Shown: positions 37,372 to 47,523, counted from the stretch's first letter. The stretch is 64,000 bases of DNA from Scandinavium goeteborgense (GCF_003935895.2 NZ_CP054057.1:1-64000); one strand, 5' to 3'. Notes: generated by a model not told the origin, from the letters alone. Translations and numbers: made by a program.

Positions 37372-37639
37372 GTAAGCGTATGCCGAGAACCGTATTGACG
37401 AAGATAAGTTATTCAGCGGGCAGGACTACGCGCCATGGCAACAGTTCACCAACCCGGTTTACCGGCCAGTCTGCAATAACGTCAAGCACATGGTGAAGGT
37501 AATGTGTAAGCGTATGCCGAGAACCGTATTGACGAAGATAAGTTATTCAGCGGGCAGGACTGCGCGCCATGGCAACAGTTCACCAACCCGGTTTATCGGC
37601 CAGTCTGCGATAACATCAAGCACATGGTGAAGGTAACGT
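37372..37639. repeat. 134-bp tandem duplication of an IS66 end
   Basis: 37372-37505 and 37506-37639 are direct repeats of the same IS66 terminal region, each starting GTAAGCGTATGCCGAG, with about five base differences. The first is a fragment (end plus the last tnpC codons); the second is the true end of element B. Divergence shows they come from two related IS66 copies rather than a recent slip. Confidence 0.8.
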
Positions 37640-39081
37640 TCCGGATCGATTCCGTTCAGTTTGCACGTCCCGATCAGGCTGTACAGCAACGCTCCCCGCT
37701 CACCACCATGGTCAGAGCCGAATAACAGGTAGTTTTTCCGGCCCAGACTGACCATCCGCAGAGCATTCTCCGCGATGTTGTTATCCGCTTCAGCCCAGCC
37801 GTCATCTGCGTAGTACGTCAACGCTTGCCACTGATTCAGGGCATAGGTGAATGCCTTTGCCAGTTCTGAGTGTCGCGACAGGGTTTTCACCTTTTCACGC
37901 AGCCAGCTCTCCATGGATTTCAGGAGCGGTTTCGTTTTCAACTGGCGTTCGGCAAGCCGCTGTTCTGCTGGCATTCCCCTGATATCCGCTTCGATGCCAT
38001 ACAACTCGCCGATCCGTTTCAGTGCTTCATCTGTGAGCGCTGAGGGAGTGCGAACGTGAACATCATGGATTTTACGCCGGGCATGGGCCCAGCAGGCGGC
38101 TTCCTTTATATGACCTTCCCGGTAGAGTTCGTTGAAGCCTGCATAGGCATCCGCCTGCAGCACACCGCTGAAGCCGGCAAGATGGGTCTGCGGGTGGATG
38201 CCTTTTCTGTCCGGGCTGTACGCGAACCACACCGCCGGGGCCAGCAAAGAACCCGCGTTACGGTTGTCGCGAACGTACGTCCATAAGCGCCCGGTCTTCG
38301 TTTTTTTGTTGCCCGGCAGCAGGACCGGGACCGGCGTATCATCAGCATGAAGTTTGCCATCGGTCAGTACATAATGCTGAAGGGCTTCATCCAGGGGTGA
38401 CAGCAGGCGACAACACGCATCCACCCAACCCGACAGTACAGAACGGCTCAACACCACACCCTGGCGGGCATAGATCTCCGACTGGCGATACAACGGTGTG
38501 TGTTCCGCATACTTTGACGCCAGGACACGGGCCAGCAGTCCCGGTCCGGCGATACCCCGCTCGATGGGCCGTGAGGGAGCCGGCGCCTGAACGATAACGT
38601 CGCACTTCCTGCAGGCATGTTTTTCGCGCACCGTGCGGATAACCCGGAAGGCGCTGCGCATCAGCTCCAGCTGTTCGGCGGTATCCTCACCCAGGTAGCT
38701 CAGCGCCCCCCCACAGTCCGGGCAGCAGTCTTCCGCCGGCAACAGACGTTTTTCGTCACGAGGGAGGGATTCAGGGAAGGGTTTACGTGTACGGGTCTGC
38801 CGCAGAGGGCGCTGCACCGCCGGGTCATCCACCCGACCGGTCAGCGTATCGCTTTCTTTCTGCAGCCGGTTCAGGTCGGCTTCCATCTGTGTGATACGGC
38901 GGGATATTTTTTCGGAGCGGCTGCCGAAGTTCATCCGGCGGAGCTTATCCAGCTGTGCCTGCAGGTGGTCGATTTCGCGTTCCCGGTCTGCCAGCTTTTC
39001 CAGCAGGGCACGGTTCAGCGCTTCCTGTTCGGCAAGAAGACGTTTCAGTTCATCGATGTCATCGGGAAGCGGGCTGTTCAT
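37543..39081 (-). CDS. tnpC: IS66-family transposase TnpC (element B)
   Basis: A 512-residue full-length transposase, close to that of element A: coiled coil at the N-terminus, CCPDCGG and CRKCD finger, LHADDTPVPVL, LQADAYAGFNELY and DNNIAENALR of the DDE core. Confidence 0.9.
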   Translation of the reverse strand: MNSPLPDDIDELKRLLAEQEALNRALLEKLADREREIDHLQAQLDKLRRMNFGSRSEKISRRITQMEADLNRLQKESDTLTGRVDDPAVQRPLRQTRTRKPFPESLPRDEKRLLPAEDCCPDCGGALSYLGEDTAEQLELMRSAFRVIRTVREKHACRKCDVIVQAPAPSRPIERGIAGPGLLARVLASKYAEHTPLYRQSEIYARQGVVLSRSVLSGWVDACCRLLSPLDEALQHYVLTDGKLHADDTPVPVLLPGNKKTKTGRLWTYVRDNRNAGSLLAPAVWFAYSPDRKGIHPQTHLAGFSGVLQADAYAGFNELYREGHIKEAACWAHARRKIHDVHVRTPSALTDEALKRIGELYGIEADIRGMPAEQRLAERQLKTKPLLKSMESWLREKVKTLSRHSELAKAFTYALNQWQALTYYADDGWAEADNNIAENALRMVSLGRKNYLLFGSDHGGERGALLYSLIGTCKLNGIDPERYLHHVLDVIADWPINRVGELLPWRAVLPAE

Positions 39082-39129
39082 GCAAGGTATTTTACCAGGC
39101 TCATTCGCCCACGACCAGGATAAAGAGGG

Positions 39130-39477
39130 TTACAGCATAGTCAGGGATGTCAGCAGTCTTTTAGGCTGCCGCCAGTCGATGCCTTCAAGAAGCATTGCCA
39201 GCTGTGCCGGGGTGAGGAAGACTTTGCCGTCGCGGGCCGACGGCCAGGCGAAGCGCCCGCGCTCCAGCCGTTTCGTCAGCAGGCACAGGCCATCACCGGT
39301 TGACCAGAGGAGCTTCACCTGACTGCCACTTCGGCCGCGGAAGATAAAGACGTGACCCGACATCGGATCATCTTTCAGCGCGGTCTGCACCTTTGCGGCC
39401 AGCCCGTTGAAGCCGTTTCTCATGTCGGTGATGCCGGCGACCAGCCAGATTTTCGTGCCTGACGGTAGCGGGATCAC
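39130..39477 (-). CDS. tnpB: IS66-family TnpB (element B)
   Basis: 115 residues, differing from TnpB of element A essentially by LLEG for LMEG near the C-terminus. It overlaps tnpA by 4 nt. Confidence 0.9.
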   Translation of the reverse strand: MIPLPSGTKIWLVAGITDMRNGFNGLAAKVQTALKDDPMSGHVFIFRGRSGSQVKLLWSTGDGLCLLTKRLERGRFAWPSARDGKVFLTPAQLAMLLEGIDWRQPKRLLTSLTML

Positions 39478-39866
39478 TGTTTAAGCTCCCGTATCAACAT
39501 TGTCAGCAGGCTTTCGCTGACAGCGCCGTTGAGCCGGAGCGTCCCGTGCCGGAAGGTTATTTCACAGGTGACGCTGAGTGTTTCAGGTTCATGCGCTTCC
39601 GATGAAGGCTGAACAACGGGAACAGTATCAGTATTGAGTGTTACAGGGATCAGCACTGGCATGTTGGTATCAGATTGTTGAGACGCGCGAAGCTTTCCCT
39701 CACGCCAGTATTGACGCCATTTGAACAACAGATTGTCGTTAATTCCCTGCTCACGAGCGAGTTGTGCGACTGATACACCGGGTTTGTATGAGAGTTCGAC
39801 CATTTTGATTTTGAACTCAACGGGATAGTTGGGGTGTTTTTTACGAACAGAAGTTAATGAATTCAT
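39474..39866 (-). CDS. tnpA: IS66-family TnpA (element B)
   Basis: 130 residues with HTH region (NYPVEFKIKMVELSYKPGVS ... DNLLFKWRQYWREG) and the conserved C-terminal ITFRHGTLRLNGAVSESLL. It diverges from TnpA of element A in the middle. Confidence 0.85.
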   Translation of the reverse strand: MNSLTSVRKKHPNYPVEFKIKMVELSYKPGVSVAQLAREQGINDNLLFKWRQYWREGKLRASQQSDTNMPVLIPVTLNTDTVPVVQPSSEAHEPETLSVTCEITFRHGTLRLNGAVSESLLTMLIRELKQ

Positions 39867-39947
39867 GGATAGCGTCCACCATATTTGGTGTCCACTATGT
39901 TGTCAGAAATGTCAGGTTCTGCCAGACGGTGCTGGAACGACGCTTAC

Positions 39948-40005
39948 GTTCAGCCTGCTTCAGGGCAAAGACAATCTGCTCTTCGGTGACTCGTGACTTT
40001 TTCAT
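39948..40005 (-). pseudogene. IS407-group OrfA N-terminal fragment
   Basis: ATG at 40005 reads MKKSRVTEEQIVFALKQAE and is then cut by IS66 element B. The pattern is that of an IS3-family OrfA different from the one at 1189-1452. Confidence 0.65.
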
Positions 40006-40092
40006 CGGCACCACCTACGTTCAGGGGAGTCATTATCATGCCGGAATTCGGTTTCTGAATGGAGCAGGATTTTGGGTCAGGGTCACTTGCAA

Positions 40093-40534
40093 AACGTCAG
40101 CTTAAAACGAGACGCTTCTGAAATCCATGGAGAGCTGGCTGCGCGAAAAGATGAAAACCCTGTCGCGACACTCAGAACTGGCGAAGGCGTTCGTCTATGC
40201 CCTGAACCAGTGGTCAGCGCTGACGTACTATGCGGAGGATGGCTGGGTGAAAGCGGATAACAACCTGGCCGAAAAAGCCCTGAGGATAGTCACCTGGGTC
40301 GAAAAAACTTCCTGTTCTTCGGCTCTGACCACGGTGGTGAGAGGGGAGCGCTGCTGTATAGCTTGATCGGAACGTGCAAACTGAACGATGTGGTTCCAGA
40401 AGGCTACTTCCGCTATGTCCTTGACGTTATTGCTGACTGGCCGATAAAGCGGGTCAGCGAACTGTTGCCATGGCGCATCTTACTACCAACTGAGTAGCCC
40501 TCGTTCGTCAATACGATTCTCGCTGTACGCTTAC
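40093..40534 (+). pseudogene. IS66 tnpC 3' fragment and right end
   Basis: Matches the last third of IS66 TnpC (SMESWLREKMKTLSRHSELA, then NQWSALTYYAEDGW) and the IS end to CGCTTAC at 40534. It is frameshifted near 40105 and near 40300 and has no start. A separate, older IS66 copy. Confidence 0.75.
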
Positions 40535-40627
40535 GTTCAAAATATCTTCAGGTAACGAAAACTTATAATGCCCAAGCATATTTAACTGACCATGTATCAG
40601 AGGTGATAATCTTGGTTTTCCGCGCCC

Positions 40628-41407
40628 CTAGTAGTAGTTACCGTGACGGTAATCCCACGTGGTGAAGATGACAGACATCATTGACATGACTTTATCCACG
40701 TCCAGTCCTTTACGGATCAGCGCAGGGCAAGGCGTGATCATACGTGCACCTTTCTGCTCGGGTACCAGCTTGCCGGTCTTGTCCACCATAGCAACCATCA
40801 CACCCTGCTCGTAACGGGTTTTCTCTGAATCATTTGGCTGGATTGATTTCACGTAGTCGTTAGCGGCAATAATCAGGTCAGCTTGCGATTCGATACGTTC
40901 GCCGATGCCTTCGACCAGGCCTCTGTTGCCCTGACCTGAAGGGTTAGCAGAGCTAGCGAAGGAAAATTTTCCATGTTTTTCCCATAATTCTTTCGCCAAG
41001 CTTTCGCCAGGTACACCGAATTTAATCACGAAGCAGCTGGTCTGACGGCGATCCATCATCAGATCTTTAGAACCGTCTCCAGGAATAAGTGCTACAGCTT
41101 CTTGTTTCCATGGCAGGATGCAGCCCAGTAGAACGTCTTTCTCCCAGTGCTGTTGATACAGTGTTTCGATTTCCGGGTTCAGCTGCGCCAGCGTTTTCAG
41201 CTGGTCCAGAGAACCACACAGTACCACGCCCGGCTTGTTGCGGTTACGTTGCTTGGCATCAAATTTGCGCTCAAGGCCTCTGGCATCGGAGGTCATAATG
41301 ATGTAACCCACTTTGGTAGGACAAACAATCATGCCTCCGCTGGCAGATAGAATTTTTACCGCTTCTGGCTGTAAGCCGCCGTTCCACTGGATAGTCTTAT
41401 TGCTCAT
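40628..41407 (-). CDS. YrdC/Sua5-like protein
   Basis: A 259-residue protein of the YrdC/YciO/Sua5 fold: GGMIVCPTKVGYIIMTSDAR, then the KQRNRNKPGVVLC segment matching the KxR...KP nucleotide-binding pattern, and later FSFASSANPSGQGN matching the (S/T)SAN-SG motif. TsaC/Sua5 enzymes make threonylcarbamoyl-AMP for tRNA t6A; stand-alone paralogues have other or unknown roles. The ATG at 41407 opens the conserved region. It lies 218 nt downstream of an ABC importer on the same strand, and its role there is unknown. Confidence 0.7.
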   Translation of the reverse strand: MSNKTIQWNGGLQPEAVKILSASGGMIVCPTKVGYIIMTSDARGLERKFDAKQRNRNKPGVVLCGSLDQLKTLAQLNPEIETLYQQHWEKDVLLGCILPWKQEAVALIPGDGSKDLMMDRRQTSCFVIKFGVPGESLAKELWEKHGKFSFASSANPSGQGNRGLVEGIGERIESQADLIIAANDYVKSIQPNDSEKTRYEQGVMVAMVDKTGKLVPEQKGARMITPCPALIRKGLDVDKVMSMMSVIFTTWDYRHGNYY

Positions 41408-41625
41408 CGTTACACCGTTATCGATTAGAGGATTGAATTTATTGGTCAACACTTCATTCTGATGCAGAATCGTAAGAGGTGACCGATGAGGTATTGCTAT
41501 TGGTTGGTCGTCCAAGCTGGAATTCGCGTATCTTGTGAAATAATGGGTCCATCAAGCAATATAGCTCTAAAGCGAAATTTTTGTTCTGAAACTGTCTCAT
41601 TGCAAAATATTTTTAACTGATGAAA

Positions 41626-42462
41626 TCATTTACCTTGTCTGTAATTAAATGCATAACGCTCGATAATACTAACCCCGGTGTCTAATAACAGAGCAAAGAG
41701 GGTAAGTAACAATGTTCCGGCTATGATTGTGTTAATGTCAAAGCTTCCTTCAGCCTGAAGAATTAAATATCCGACCCCTCGGTAAGAACCTAAATATTCA
41801 CCCACAACTGAACCGACGAAAGCCAAACCGATAGCCATATGCAAGCTTGAGAATACCCATGATGTGGCGGATGGAAGGTAAATACTCATTAGTTGTTGGC
41901 GCTTATTTGCTCCCAGCATACGGGCATTGTCCAGCAGAACAGGGTTAACGTCACGGACCCCTTGCCATACGTTAAAAAAGACAACAAAAAATACCAGGGT
42001 GATAGCGAAAGCCACTTTTGACCAGAGACCAAGTCCAAACCACATAGCGAAGATGGGGGCGAGGATCACGCGCGGTAACGAGTTTAATGCTTTGATATAA
42101 GGTGAGAAAATTGAAGATAACAACGGATTTATCCCCAGAAAAAGTCCCGCCGCCATTCCCATTGCCGTACCAATAATAAATGCCAACATGGTTTCAGTGA
42201 GTGTAATAATGAGGTGAGGATAAATTTGCGCCGGAAAATGTAACGAATAGAGAACATAGTCTCCCCAGGCAATGTCCAAAACCCCCTCGCCTTCAGTAAA
42301 CCATTGCCACAGGGTGATAACCACACGCTGAGGATCACCAAAGAAAAACGCCAGCTGTGGATTCCACGATACCACTTCCCAAACAGTAAGCGCACTGCAG
42401 AATACAAACAATTTACCCAGCACAAGCAAGGCTGGTTTCATTTCGGAATTTTGATTATTCAT
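41626..42462 (-). CDS. ABC importer permease (SsuC/TauC/NitT family)
   Basis: A 278-residue inner-membrane protein with about six hydrophobic segments and the BPD_transp_1 EAA-type loop (DVNPVLLDNARMLGANKRQQ). It pairs with the ATPase gene, which overlaps by 8 nt. Family substrates include sulfonates, nitrate, taurine and pyrimidine thiamine precursors. Confidence 0.85.
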   Translation of the reverse strand: MNNQNSEMKPALLVLGKLFVFCSALTVWEVVSWNPQLAFFFGDPQRVVITLWQWFTEGEGVLDIAWGDYVLYSLHFPAQIYPHLIITLTETMLAFIIGTAMGMAAGLFLGINPLLSSIFSPYIKALNSLPRVILAPIFAMWFGLGLWSKVAFAITLVFFVVFFNVWQGVRDVNPVLLDNARMLGANKRQQLMSIYLPSATSWVFSSLHMAIGLAFVGSVVGEYLGSYRGVGYLILQAEGSFDINTIIAGTLLLTLFALLLDTGVSIIERYAFNYRQGK

Positions 42463-43285
42463 AATGGGATAAACTATGTTGGTAACTTTTCAGCACTTCG
42501 TCACGAAGGACATTCCAGATATTCTTATGTAACCCGACAAATACTGGATCGGTACGAATTTCTGCAACATCACGTGGGCGAGAAAGGGGAACCGAAAATT
42601 CGCCTATTGGGTGTGTGCCTGGCCCGGCCGAAAGGACAATAACCCTATCGGCCAGGGCAATGGCTTCGTCCAGATCGTGCGTTATAAACAGAACCGCACT
42701 ACGCTTTTTTTCCCAGATGGCAAGCAATTCATTTTCCATTAACTGACGGGTTTGAATATCCAGCGAAGAAAAAGGTTCATCCATCAGGATAATGTCAGGA
42801 TCAAGAATCAAGGTTTGCGCCAGGGCCACGCGCTTACGCATGCCCCCGGATAGTTGCGAAGGATAGTAATCTGCAACAACACTTAGCCCCACACGGGTTA
42901 ACCATGACCTGCCCAATGAATCAGATTCAGTCGCTGGCATCCCGCGATACCCCAACCCCAGCACCACATTTTCCAGGACCGTCAGCCAGGGCAGTAATAC
43001 TTCATCCTGAAACATATAGCCTGCGTGTGAATTAATACCGTTCAGCGGTTTATCAAATACCGTAATATGACCAGAAGAAGGAGCGAGCAGGCCAGCGCAA
43101 AGCTTCAACAATGTGGATTTACCACATCCTGTTGGCCCGACTACAGAGACAAACTCTCCGGCTGAAATCTTCAGGTTGGTTTCGGCCAGTACCGTTCTTT
43201 CTGCCTGTGAGCGAGACTGACCATAACGATATGAAACAGCGTGCAGTTGAAGTGCCGTCTCACTGTAAGGGTCATTTCTGTTCAT
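42455..43285 (-). CDS. ABC importer ATPase (SsuB/TauB family)
   Basis: A 276-residue ATPase with Walker A VGPTGCGKST, Q-loop YMFQDEVLLPWLTVLENV, signature LSGGMRKRVALA, Walker B ILMDEPFSSLD and switch histidine FITHDLDEA. The ATG at 43285 is preferred over a TTG at 43300. It overlaps the binding-protein gene by 14 nt, so the three transporter genes form one operon. Confidence 0.9.
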   Translation of the reverse strand: MNRNDPYSETALQLHAVSYRYGQSRSQAERTVLAETNLKISAGEFVSVVGPTGCGKSTLLKLCAGLLAPSSGHITVFDKPLNGINSHAGYMFQDEVLLPWLTVLENVVLGLGYRGMPATESDSLGRSWLTRVGLSVVADYYPSQLSGGMRKRVALAQTLILDPDIILMDEPFSSLDIQTRQLMENELLAIWEKKRSAVLFITHDLDEAIALADRVIVLSAGPGTHPIGEFSVPLSRPRDVAEIRTDPVFVGLHKNIWNVLRDEVLKSYQHSLSHYE

Positions 43286-44297
43286 TGCGCTGTGCCTCAA
43301 TCACGTAACGATTGGTCCATGTTCGTGATAAATCGATACGCTCAGGCTTAATAGACGGATCGAACGTCGAAAGGGCATGTAATGCTGTTTTTGTGGCTAC
43401 CGGTGTAAACAGACCATCCCGGGAGATAGCAGGACGAATATTGGTAAAAGCCATCTTATAAAGGGCCGGATCCCCGAGAAGATAATTTTCGGGTACCACA
43501 GCGGCCACCTCTTCAGGAGATGCGGTGTTCAGCCAGCGTAATGCTTTAACCATCGCTGATGTTAATGCCTGAATCGTTTCTGGATTGTTCTTCATAAATG
43601 ACTCTTTTGCGTACAATGAGCCCGCGGGCATTGGCCCACCAAAAATGGCTTCTGTGCCTGCTATTGTCCGCGTATCAGCGACAATAATAATGTCGTTACT
43701 TTTCTCAAGCAGAGAAATAACCGGTTCCGTATTGGCGATGGCATCAATACGTCCAGAACGTAAGGCGTCCACTGCGCCAGCGGAGGTGCCAACACCAATG
43801 AAGGAAACATCACCGGGTTTCAACCCCGCCTGGGCAAGCACCACGTTTGTCACCATATTGGTGGAGGAGCCCGGTGCGCTTATACCGATTCTTCTACCTT
43901 TCAGATCGCTAATCTGATGATAATCCGGCATTGTTTTTCGTGACACAGCCACCACAATTTGCGGTGCCTGTCCGGTCATAATAAATGCGCTAATATACTG
44001 ATTTTTATTCTGTAAGGTAATTGTATGTTCATAAGCTCCGCTGACTACGTCAGCACTTCCGCCAACAAGTGCTTGTAACGCTTTCCCACCGCCAGCAAAA
44101 TCTGCAATATCAACCTGTAAACCAGCCTCTTTGAAATAGCCTTTTCGCTCTGCAATCGTCAGCGGAAGATTGTATAAAACGCTTTTACCTCCAACTGCTA
44201 TGATGATTCGCGTCTTTTCCAGTGGCAGGGAAGAAGATACAGCGTGAAGACTGTACAGTAATAAACCCGCCATAATTCCTTTTAAAACAAATTTCAT
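43272..44297 (-). CDS. ABC importer substrate-binding protein (NMT1/SsuA-like)
   Basis: A 341-residue periplasmic protein: signal peptide MKFVLKGIMAGLLLYSLHAV, then the NMT1-type fold with YNLPLTIAERKGYFKEAGLQ, DIADFAGGGKALQALVGGSAD and GRRIGISAPGSSTNMV. It determines transporter specificity. The family binds sulfonates, nitrate, aromatic acids or thiamine precursors; sequence alone does not decide. Confidence 0.85.
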   Translation of the reverse strand: MKFVLKGIMAGLLLYSLHAVSSSLPLEKTRIIIAVGGKSVLYNLPLTIAERKGYFKEAGLQVDIADFAGGGKALQALVGGSADVVSGAYEHTITLQNKNQYISAFIMTGQAPQIVVAVSRKTMPDYHQISDLKGRRIGISAPGSSTNMVTNVVLAQAGLKPGDVSFIGVGTSAGAVDALRSGRIDAIANTEPVISLLEKSNDIIIVADTRTIAGTEAIFGGPMPAGSLYAKESFMKNNPETIQALTSAMVKALRWLNTASPEEVAAVVPENYLLGDPALYKMAFTNIRPAISRDGLFTPVATKTALHALSTFDPSIKPERIDLSRTWTNRYVIEAQRNEQK

Positions 44298-44502
44298 AGC
44301 TGATTCCTTTATCAGTATGTAACAATCTTTTTTAAATGGTCAAATATATATTTATCTGCACGAACTTATATTCCACCGACACTAATCGATACACGCTTAA
44401 AATTAAACTCATCGGCAAAAAATCAGCTTTGGATTGGGTCGTCTTTCAACACCGATGGTCATTTAATCATCAAACGGTATGTCTGTAGGTATTTTAATAT
44501 TT

Positions 44503-45054
44503 TTATAACGCCTGCTTTTTTAATGTGATTTTTTTCAATGAGTACCATAAGCATTCTTTATCGCTGTCTTTTAAGTGAGTCTGGGAAAGCTGCTTAATAA
44601 AATTGGTTTTGTCGGTAAATAGCTCACCCTTTGATAATTGGGTACTAATATCGGTAAGAATTTTGGTATTTAACAAGCTGATTTTTGATCTTACCTGTTC
44701 CAGAGAGGCTGGTTGCCAACCTCCTTCCTGCACAGATAGCCAGTCGGCACGGTAGCGATATTGAATCGCCTTGGCAGCATCCATTTGCGCTTGTAAGAAG
44801 GGTTTTACCGACTCGCCATCTAATCTCAATTTTTCTGCCTTAAGCACTGAGCTGGACAGTACTCTGATTTCCTGATGTATATCTTCAATGGCAAGATGAT
44901 TGTTAGCTTTGTAGCCCGAGACGTCCTTCATGTAGGATAAACGCTGGTTAATCAATGAGGCCACTTTGTCATTTTGTGTTAGCGTTGCCACAGCGGTCGA
45001 AGAAAAAAATGATCCAGCCATAAGCAGCAGTGCTCCAGATACTTTGCTTAGCAT
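44503..45054 (-). CDS. Secreted (gamma-class) chorismate mutase
   Basis: A 183-residue exported chorismate mutase, converting chorismate to prephenate outside the cytoplasm. Signal peptide MLSKVSGALLLMAGSFFSSTAVA precedes an AroQ-gamma domain: LINQRLSYMKDVSGYKANNH with the active-site arginine and lysine region, and VKPFLQAQMDAAKAIQYRYR with the glutamine and basic residues. The C-terminal half carries a cysteine (KECLWYS). It resembles the periplasmic AroQ of Yersinia, Salmonella and Erwinia. It is first in a row of minus-strand genes, 205 nt before the transporter. Confidence 0.87.
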   Translation of the reverse strand: MLSKVSGALLLMAGSFFSSTAVATLTQNDKVASLINQRLSYMKDVSGYKANNHLAIEDIHQEIRVLSSSVLKAEKLRLDGESVKPFLQAQMDAAKAIQYRYRADWLSVQEGGWQPASLEQVRSKISLLNTKILTDISTQLSKGELFTDKTNFIKQLSQTHLKDSDKECLWYSLKKITLKKQAL

Positions 45055-45600
45055 TTAAACCCACCTCTTTTTCAATTAGTCGGTTAGCATATGTAATCAT
45101 ACCCTAATTTTCTATCAGATTATTACCCGCCAGAATAATGTAAAGCCTTATTACGGTCTAATAAAAGACATATTTGTTGACTGTACTTCCACCTGAAAAT
45201 ATTGCCATCCTATATGCGCGTCCGTTTATCTATCTTTTTCTTCAATGTATGGTGGTAAAAATCGGTCTCAGTGGCAGCTTGATTGACAAGTGCGTACACC
45301 TCACGCGGGCACTAATACCGAAGAGCAACTGGAAATGTTGTTGGCAGAAAAGGAACGGACAAAGTTCTGGCTCATTGAGCTGGGTAAAACCGGGGGTTAC
45401 AGGAGATCTTGATTGTCTCTGTCGATGACCTGCCGATAGGCAGCGTCTATTTTCAGAAGCAAATCCAGCAGTGTATCATCCATACGGAACGCAACAGCCT
45501 GAAATACGTTAAATGTAAGGACTACAACACTGTAGTTCACCTCGTATACGCACTGTATCTCAGGTATCGACACCGGGTTTGCATTGATCATATCCCAGAT
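45055..45600. other. Patchwork of IS remnants
   Basis: About 545 bp without an intact gene. On the minus strand 45590-45525 reads IPEIQCVYEVNYSV, matching IS3411-like OrfB (compare 11519-11565). Around 45320-45410 the plus strand reads EEQLEMLLAEKERTKFWLIE, an unrecognised coiled-coil-like piece. Around 45410-45485 the minus strand reads LLKIDAAYRQVIDRDNQDLL, also unrecognised. Confidence 0.5.
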
Positions 45601-45601
45601 T

Positions 45602-45895
45602 ATGCGCAACGGCTTCAATGGTCTTGCCGCAAAGGTGCAGACGACGCTCAAAGACGATCCGATGTCCGGCCACGTCTTCATCTTCCGGGGACGCAGCGGC
45701 AGCCAGGTCAAACTGCTCTGGTCAACCGGTGACGGGCTGTGTCTGCTCACGAAACGGCTGGAGCGTGGACGCTTCGCCTGGCCGTCGGCCCGCGATGGCA
45801 AAGTGTTCCTGACCCCGGCGCAGCTGGCGATGCTGATGGAAGGCATCGACTGGCGGCAGCCAAAGCGGTTGCTGACATCCCTGACCATGCTGTAA
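45602..45895 (+). pseudogene. IS66 tnpB, N-terminally truncated (element C)
   Basis: Reads MRNGFNGLAAKVQTTLKDDP to LLTSLTML, lacking the first 18 codons of TnpB. Otherwise nearly identical to the other TnpB proteins. Confidence 0.8.
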
Positions 45896-45944
45896 ATCTC
45901 TTTATCCTGGTTGTTGCTGAATAAGCCTGGTAAAATACGGGCTT

Positions 45945-46684
45945 ATGAACGACACCTCTTCTGATGACATCCTGCAGCTGAAACAGCGCCTGGCCGAACA
46001 GGAAGCGCTGAACCGTGTTCTGCTGGAGAAACTGGCCGATCGTGAACGCGAAATAGACCATCTGCAGGCGCAACTGGACAAGCTGCGCCGGATGAACTTC
46101 GGCAGCCGTTCCGAAAAAGTCTCCCGCCGTATCGCACAGATGGAAGTCGACCTGAAGGCGCTTCAGAAGGAAAGCGACGAGATTACCGGCCGGGTGGATG
46201 ACCCGGAAGTTCAGCGTCCGCTGCGTCAGACCCGCACCCGTAAACCGTTCCCTGAATCACTTCCCCGTGATGAAAAACGGCTGCTGCCGGCAGCGTCATG
46301 CTGCCCGGACTGCGGCGGTTCGCTGAGTTATCTGGGTGAGGACAGCGCGGAACAGCTGGAGCTAATGCGCAGTGCCTTCCGGGTTATCCGGACGGTGCGG
46401 GAAAAGCACGCCTGCACAAAATGCGACGCTATCGTGCAGGCACCCGCCCCGTCACGTCCCATCGAGCGGGGTATCGCCGGGTCTGGTCTGCTTGCCCGGG
46501 TCCTGACGTCAAAATATGCAGAGCATACGCCACTGTACCGCCAGTCAGAGATATACGGCCGCCAGGGTGTGGAGTTGCGGCGGTCACTCCTGTCGGGCTG
46601 GGTGGATGCATGCTGCCGGTTGTTGTCCCCGCTGGAAGAGGCCTTGCAGCAATACGTGCTGACCGACGGGAAGCTCCACGCGGA
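45945..46684 (+). pseudogene. IS66 tnpC 5' half (element C)
   Basis: The first 247 or so codons of TnpC (coiled coil, CCPDCGG finger) to GKLHAD, cut by the IS at 46685 just at the start of the DDE core. Confidence 0.85.
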
Positions 46685-46701
46685 TGTAGTGGATCACAAA
46701 A

Positions 46702-47523
46702 TCAGGACACCGGAATAACCTGCTTCCACTTTTCTTCATGCAGGTAAGGCGATAATCCACCATTGTTCGTATGAGGGCGGTACATGTTGTAATAACCATT
46801 TATCCACTGGTTTATGTCGAGTACCGCATGGCTAAAATCACCATAACCACCTTTGGGAAGCCATTCACTTTTAAGGCTGCGAAAGACTCTTTCCATCGGC
46901 GAATTATCCAGACAATTCCCTCTGCGACTCATACTTTGCATTACCCCATAACGCCAAAGTAACTTTCTGTATTTATTACTTTTATATTGAACTCCTTGAT
47001 CTGAATGAAACAGAAGACGTTCATTACGCGGCCGTGTTTCCAGGGCATTACGCAAAGCCCTGCATACCAAATCAGCATCAGCGGTTAATGAGAGGGCTGA
47101 ACCAATAATCCGGCGTGAATATAAATCAACAACAAGCGCGAGATAGCACCACCTGTCCTGCAGGCGAATAAAGCTGATATCGCCACACCAGACGCGGTTT
47201 GGTGCGGCGGGGTTAAACTGCCGGTTCAATAAGTTTGGCAATGCCGGACTGTTGTCTTCATTTATTCGGTAGCGATGTTTAACAGGCTGGTGACTGGTCA
47301 GCCCGCATTCCTGCATCAGTCGTCGCGCCAGCCACCGGCCTGCATCAACGCCACTCTGGCGTAACATCTGGCTGATTGCCCGACTCCCTGCAGCACCACG
47401 ACTGAGAGCATGCAGTGCTCTCACCCGACTTCGTAATGCAATTCTTTGTACATTAACCGGATGCTTCACCTGCGCGTAATAAACGCTACGGTGAATACCG
47501 AATAAATGACAAAGAACCTGCAC
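46702..47523 (-). CDS. IS3-family transposase OrfB (1253-bp IS, copy 3)
   Basis: 273 residues, identical to the other two OrfB copies; DDE triad complete. Confidence 0.88.
   Translation of the reverse strand: MQVLCHLFGIHRSVYYAQVKHPVNVQRIALRSRVRALHALSRGAAGSRAISQMLRQSGVDAGRWLARRLMQECGLTSHQPVKHRYRINEDNSPALPNLLNRQFNPAAPNRVWCGDISFIRLQDRWCYLALVVDLYSRRIIGSALSLTADADLVCRALRNALETRPRNERLLFHSDQGVQYKSNKYRKLLWRYGVMQSMSRRGNCLDNSPMERVFRSLKSEWLPKGGYGDFSHAVLDINQWINGYYNMYRPHTNNGGLSPYLHEEKWKQVIPVS

Larger units (their letters stand above)
37506..39947 (-). mobile_element. IS66-family element B
   Basis: A 2442-bp element with ends GTAAGCGTATGCC at 37506 and the complement of GTAAGCGTCGTTCC at 39947, and three complete genes. 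Flanking 8-mers GGTAATGT and GTTCAGCC do not match. It is inserted in an IS407-group orfA on the right and abuts another IS66 fragment on the left. Confidence 0.85.
45601..46684 (+). mobile_element. IS66-family element C, truncated at both ends
   Basis: Begins inside tnpB and stops inside tnpC where the third 1253-bp IS begins. The last 350 bp are almost identical to element A. tnpA and both ends are missing. Confidence 0.85.

Noticed and set aside
45174..45428. An 84-codon plus-strand frame before IS66 element C
   Set aside because: It runs across a patchwork of unrelated IS pieces and has no consistent protein character.
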